Positions 6,150 through 8,512 of a stretch of DNA of 8,512 nt are shown in pieces (the first letter of the stretch is position 1; every line of letters begins with the position of its first letter). Source of the DNA: an uncultured Candidatus Saccharibacteria bacterium (GTDB lineage: Bacteria > Patescibacteria > Saccharimonadia > Saccharimonadales > UBA10212); assembly GCA_946478715.1 (NCBI GenBank), contig CAMLDA010000018.1:1-8512 (forward strand), written 5' to 3'. The position numbers and the translations under genes were made by a program. Under the pieces are notes generated by a model. The model did not search any database, was not told the DNA's origin, and saw only the letters and a program-made list of their open reading frames with translations.

Positions 6150-6181
6150 CATTTTAATGCTAGTCTTACATGGCTAGTTAT
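6142..6181. repeat. Nested inverted repeats over the ileS stop codon
   Basis: ATAACTAGC (6142-6150) is repeated inverted as GCTAGTTAT (6173-6181). Within it CTAGCATT (6146-6153) pairs with AATGCTAG (6156-6163). The two hairpins are mutually exclusive because both use the CTAGC that contains the TAG stop. There is no T-run, so it is not a standard intrinsic terminator; it may be an mRNA-end stabilising structure or an element end. Confidence 0.6.
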
Positions 6182-6376
6182 TGCTCCTCCTATCTTCCTT
6201 AGAGCCACTCCACCCACTTGATGCCTATAGCTGGTAAAACCAGTCTTTACGTCGAGGATGAATCTCCTAACAATCGATTCATACTCTCATACCCAAGGAC
6301 AGACTGTTTTACAGCACCGGCTTCAGGTGGGCTCCGCAAGGTTCTTCGAAAGATAGACTCGGCTGAGCCTACCTCT
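6150..6376. other. Non-coding, highly structured spacer between ileS and the rplU promoter (possible element relic or RNA)
   Basis: No convincing gene: frames crossing it on both strands lack ribosome-binding sites and run into rplU out of frame. It holds several perfect stems: CTGGT/ACCAG (6231-6243), ATGAATC/GATTCAT (6258-6264 with 6276-6282), CTGT/ACAG (6304-6314), and GGTGGGCTC/GAGCCTACC (6326-6334 with 6365-6373; 9 bp with one G-T). Such density is more than expected by chance in 230 bases. On the minus strand a frame ends EAGAVKQSVLGYESMN plus nine residues, then a stop, then the CTGG/CCAG hairpin and GGCATCAAG. This order recalls the 3' end of an IS200/IS605-family tnpB gene with its overlapping RNA, but no RuvC motif is present. 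It could equally be a 3' UTR or an unlisted small RNA. Confidence 0.4.
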
Positions 6377-6414
6377 TTGACAGATAATTCCTTATCTGTT
6401 AAACTCCTTAGGTT
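6376..6414 (+). promoter_or_regulatory. rplU promoter embedded in a long palindrome (possible operator)
   Basis: TTGACA (6377-6382, perfect -35) and TAAACT (6400-6405; 4 of 6) are separated by 17 bases. A palindrome covers both: TTTGACAGATAA (6376-6387) against TTATCTGTTAAA (6392-6403), twelve pairs with a single G-T, around TTCC. It reads as a two-fold symmetric protein-binding site that would compete with RNA polymerase. Transcription should start near 6412, only two to four bases before the ATG. Confidence 0.65.
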
Positions 6415-6798
6415 ATGGCAGAAGCAACAGCCGAAAAACCAAAGACTGCAGCCAAGCCGGCAGCTAAACCCGCCGCCTCTGTTAAACCGGGCAAGAAAGC
6501 AGTCATTTCCACCGGCGGACACCAGTTCCTGGTATCCGTAGGCGATGAAATCGAAGTGGAACTGCTTGATCCGGCTCAGCAAAATACCGCCTTTGAAGCC
6601 CTGCTGGTGATTGACGGCGATAACGTCAGTGTCGGCGCTCCCACCGTATCAGGGGTAAAGGTATCCGCTGATATCGTGGAGCAATCGGTAAAAGACGACA
6701 AAGTGGTAGCTATCCGCTACAAGGCCAAGAAGCGGGTCCGCAAGGTCCGCGGCCACCGGCAGCGCCACACCCGCATCAAGATTACGAAAATCGCTTAA
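6415..6798 (+). CDS. rplU: Large-subunit ribosomal protein bL21 with N-terminal extension
   Basis: bL21 binds 23S rRNA in the 50S subunit. The family core begins at about residue 28 (KKAVISTGGHQFLVSVGDEI, matching the usual start of the family) and ends with the typical basic RVRKVRGHRQRHTRIKITKI. The total length is 127 aa against about 103 in most bacteria. The extra ~26 residues form an Ala/Lys/Pro-rich tail (MAEATAEKPKTAAKPAAKPA) that is probably disordered. There is no ribosome-binding site before the ATG; the promoter lies so close that the mRNA is predicted to be nearly leaderless. The gene usually found next, rpmA (bL27), is absent: a terminator and an unrelated secreted-protein gene follow. 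Confidence 0.95.
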   Translation: MAEATAEKPKTAAKPAAKPAASVKPGKKAVISTGGHQFLVSVGDEIEVELLDPAQQNTAFEALLVIDGDNVSVGAPTVSGVKVSADIVEQSVKDDKVVAIRYKAKKRVRKVRGHRQRHTRIKITKIA

Positions 6799-6847
6799 CA
6801 GCCCGACCCCTGTCCGCTAAGGTGTGGATAAGTCGGGTTGTTTTTAT
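6798..6847 (+). terminator. Intrinsic terminator of rplU
   Basis: ACAGCCCGAC (6798-6807) pairs with GTCGGGTTGT (6832-6841), ten base pairs including one G-T, with a 24-base loop and a TTGTTTTTATT tail. It begins at the last base of the rplU stop codon. Confidence 0.85.
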
Positions 6848-6875
6848 TGACGCGCTCAACAGGGAAGCGTAATCT
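6847..6875 (+). promoter_or_regulatory. Possible promoter of the secreted beta-helix protein gene
   Basis: TTGACG (6847-6852; 5 of 6) and TAATCT (6870-6875; 3 of 6) with a 17-base spacer, directly after the rplU terminator. It would give a leader of about 50 bases, very A-rich and without a ribosome-binding site. The weak -10 box keeps this tentative. Confidence 0.4.
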
Positions 6876-6931
6876 GTTACTAGGCTTACGAAAAATCAAA
6901 AGCCAAAATAAATACAAAAACACCTTAGAAA

Positions 6932-8512
6932 ATGCAAAAACGCCTAATTGCGCGTGCGCGCGCGGTCAATATATGGCTAATGGCCCCCTTGTTGGGCCTG
7001 TCTGTATTTTTAGCTGTTTTCGTAGCGGCCGCTCCCGCAGTTCAGGCGGCTACCACCTCCAGTACCCTGAATTTCCAGGCCCGGCTGCTGAACAACCAGG
7101 GAGGCATCGTACCGGACGGAACTTACAACATCGACTTCAAGCTGTATACCGCAGACAGCACTACCGGAACGGTGGGTACCTGCACGGGCTCGTGTGTCTG
7201 GGAGGAGACCCGGACCGGCGCCAGCAAGGTGCAAGTCATAGACGGTTACTTTTCGGTTAATCTGGGCAGCGTCACGCCGTTCGGCTCGACAATCAATTGG
7301 GACCAGCAGCTATGGCTGACGATGAATATCGGCGGCACCGGCGGTACACCTTCGTGGGACGGCGAGATGCAGAATGCCGGCCACAGCATAGCGTTGACGG
7401 CGCTGCCGTACAGCTTTACGGCCGGGAAGCTGGCCAAGACCAGCGGCGCCAACCGCGGCACGCTGGCCTTCAACACGGTGGCTAACAACCCGGTTATCAC
7501 TCTGCCCGATGAAACGGGAACGGTCTGTACCACGGCCGCCACAGGCATCTGTACCCAAGCGGGTACCGGATTTGTTCAATTACAGAACGCAACTCCGGGC
7601 ACCGCCCAGACTGGAAGCTTTAACATTAACGGCACCGGCATAGCCGTAACGCTGCAGGCGGGAACGATGGATACGGCTACCGCCACGGCATTAGGTATCG
7701 GCACTACCCATGCCACAGAAATCGATCTGAACCAGTCCACGGTTATAGCCGCCGGAAAGACCCTGAAGATAACCGGCGATACCACAGCTAACCGGCCAGC
7801 GGCATCATCCGGCAACAAGGGCATGCTTTACTTTGACACCAACACCGGCCAACTGCTGCAGAGCAACGGCAGCAAGTGGATTTCCGCGCCCCGGAGCAAG
7901 ACTTTCATCGTGGCCGCCAATAACTCCACCCAGGCCGAAAAGGACGCCGCCGACGCCGTCGCTCCGGGCTCCGGAGACCAGGCCACAATCAACGGCTTCT
8001 TTACGTCCGCTCCGTGTACCACTACCGGCTGCTCCGTTTACCTGATGGAAGGCACCTACACAATCTCGGCCGCCATATCCATCCCGAATAACTCGATTCT
8101 GGAAGGAGCGGGAGCGGCCACGGTAATTACCTTGCCGGCTTCCCAGAACGGCTCATACAACATGATCCAAAACACTGATACCACGACAGGTACTAACGTG
8201 ACTATCCGTAACCTGGTGGTGGACGGCAACAGCTCCGGCCAGTCGTCAGGCGCCATGAACGGTATCCACCTGGACGGCATCGGCAGCGGGACCGCCCGGA
8301 TGGGAGCCGCCATAGACCAGGTCATTATCCGGAATATCTACGGTACCAATAACGGCCAGATATATATGCTGGCGGTAGCTAACACCAAGATTCAGAATAG
8401 TTCGTTCAAGGATTCCTCGGGTACCGACGCGGTAGGTATAGAGGTTGGCAGCAGCTCAGCCGCCAATAACCTTATCCACGGGAATGTTTTTAACGGGCTG
8501 AGAGCCGTGATC
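6932..8512 (+). CDS. Secreted surface protein with probable parallel beta-helix (3' end outside window)
   Basis: One uninterrupted frame from ATG 6932 to the window edge (527 codons, no stop). The signal peptide is clear: basic start (MQKRLIARARAV), hydrophobic core to about residue 34, and APAVQA before the predicted cut near residue 39. Residues ~41-165 form a beta-rich domain (STLNFQARLLNNQGG, VIDGYFSVNLG) seen in many CPR surface proteins. Residues ~225-315 are Thr/Gly-rich and end in GMLYFDTNTGQLLQSNGSKW (from ~297), a pattern of phage tail fibres and adhesins. From ~319 the pattern of a right-handed beta-helix of the pectate-lyase superfamily begins (YLMEGTYTISAAISIPNNS, VTIRNLVVDGNSSG, VIIRNIYGTNNGQIYM, KIQNSSFKDSSG, NLIHGNVFNG). 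Close cysteine pairs (CTGSC, CTTTGC) suggest disulfides outside the cytoplasm. No sugar-cleaving site can be identified; attachment or host-surface binding is inferred. Confidence 0.88.
   Translation, partial: MQKRLIARARAVNIWLMAPLLGLSVFLAVFVAAAPAVQAATTSSTLNFQARLLNNQGGIVPDGTYNIDFKLYTADSTTGTVGTCTGSCVWEETRTGASKVQVIDGYFSVNLGSVTPFGSTINWDQQLWLTMNIGGTGGTPSWDGEMQNAGHSIALTALPYSFTAGKLAKTSGANRGTLAFNTVANNPVITLPDETGTVCTTAATGICTQAGTGFVQLQNATPGTAQTGSFNINGTGIAVTLQAGTMDTATATALGIGTTHATEIDLNQSTVIAAGKTLKITGDTTANRPAASSGNKGMLYFDTNTGQLLQSNGSKWISAPRSKTFIVAANNSTQAEKDAADAVAPGSGDQATINGFFTSAPCTTTGCSVYLMEGTYTISAAISIPNNSILEGAGAATVITLPASQNGSYNMIQNTDTTTGTNVTIRNLVVDGNSSGQSSGAMNGIHLDGIGSGTARMGAAIDQVIIRNIYGTNNGQIYMLAVANTKIQNSSFKDSSGTDAVGIEVGSSSAANNLIHGNVFNGLRAVI

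Noticed and set aside
6150..6376. tRNA, tmRNA, 6S RNA, RNase P RNA or SRP RNA in the spacer
   Set aside because: I looked for the conserved signatures of these RNAs on both strands (TPsiC arm, GAGGAAAGUCC, GGAAGGAAGCAGC and similar) and found none.
6218..6582. Frames of 107 aa (plus) and 111 aa (minus) across the ileS-rplU spacer
   Set aside because: Both run into rplU out of frame, have no ribosome-binding site and cross several hairpins. Only the minus-strand tail is kept, as a hypothesis of an element relic.
6948..6964. Alternating CG run (GCGCGTGCGCGCGCGG), possible Z-DNA
   Set aside because: It is explained as codons for the basic ARARAV part of the signal peptide; nothing else supports a structural role.
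6838..7260. 140-aa plus-strand frame at the start of the surface-protein gene
   Set aside because: It begins in the terminator tail and promoter region, and is out of frame with the 527-codon frame that carries the signal peptide and domain pattern.
7246..8325. Several minus-strand frames of 64-100 aa under the surface-protein gene
   Set aside because: Shadows of the long plus-strand frame, with no start signals and no recognisable content.
1..8512. CRISPR array
   Set aside because: No regularly spaced direct repeats of 20-40 bases are visible. The only tandem repeat is the 11/12-base pair at 2181-2203.

Overview
The window looks like a chromosomal segment of a Patescibacteria/CPR bacterium, most likely Candidatus Saccharibacteria (TM7). 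This is inferred from protein style: a CPR-like isoleucyl-tRNA synthetase, a Cys-free thioredoxin-like mini-protein beside a 4-TM protein, and a long secreted beta-helix protein. It was not tested by any search. No in-frame UGA is needed in the long genes, so the standard code fits.

Layout. (1) Positions 3-950 carry the 3' part of a B12-dependent (class II) ribonucleotide reductase, closed by a strong intrinsic terminator. (2) Positions about 1027-2203 form a GC-rich minus-strand cassette of three small genes with good ribosome-binding sites: a 33-aa one-helix membrane peptide, a 125-aa Cys/His protein starting at GTG, and a 161-aa protein. It ends in tandem hairpins and starts from a near-consensus promoter just outside its right edge. 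Its size, spacing and codon use resemble actinobacteria or actinophage, unlike its neighbours. (3) Positions 2283-3002 hold a two-gene unit: a 4-TM protein and an 88-aa thioredoxin-like protein. (4) Positions 3005-6149 hold ileS behind a promoter and a T-box leader that reads as a tRNA-Ile sensor. The enzyme has HHGS where class I synthetases normally have HIGH. (5) Positions 6150-6376 are a non-coding spacer full of inverted repeats, possibly a relic of an IS200/IS605-type element end. (6) rplU (ribosomal protein L21, with an extended N terminus) follows a TTGACA promoter that lies inside a long palindrome and would give a nearly leaderless mRNA. rpmA does not follow. (7) From 6932 to the window edge an uninterrupted 527-codon frame encodes a signal-peptide-bearing surface protein with a probable parallel beta-helix.

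How it fits together. Most genes are housekeeping (dNTP synthesis, tRNA charging, ribosome). The accessory parts are the GC-rich cassette, the structured spacer and the surface protein. Codon use also changes inside the ribonucleotide reductase gene at about 130-200. Together with the cassette this suggests exchange with an actinobacterial donor, which would suit an epibiont of Actinobacteria, or else a chimeric assembly. The sequence alone cannot decide between these.
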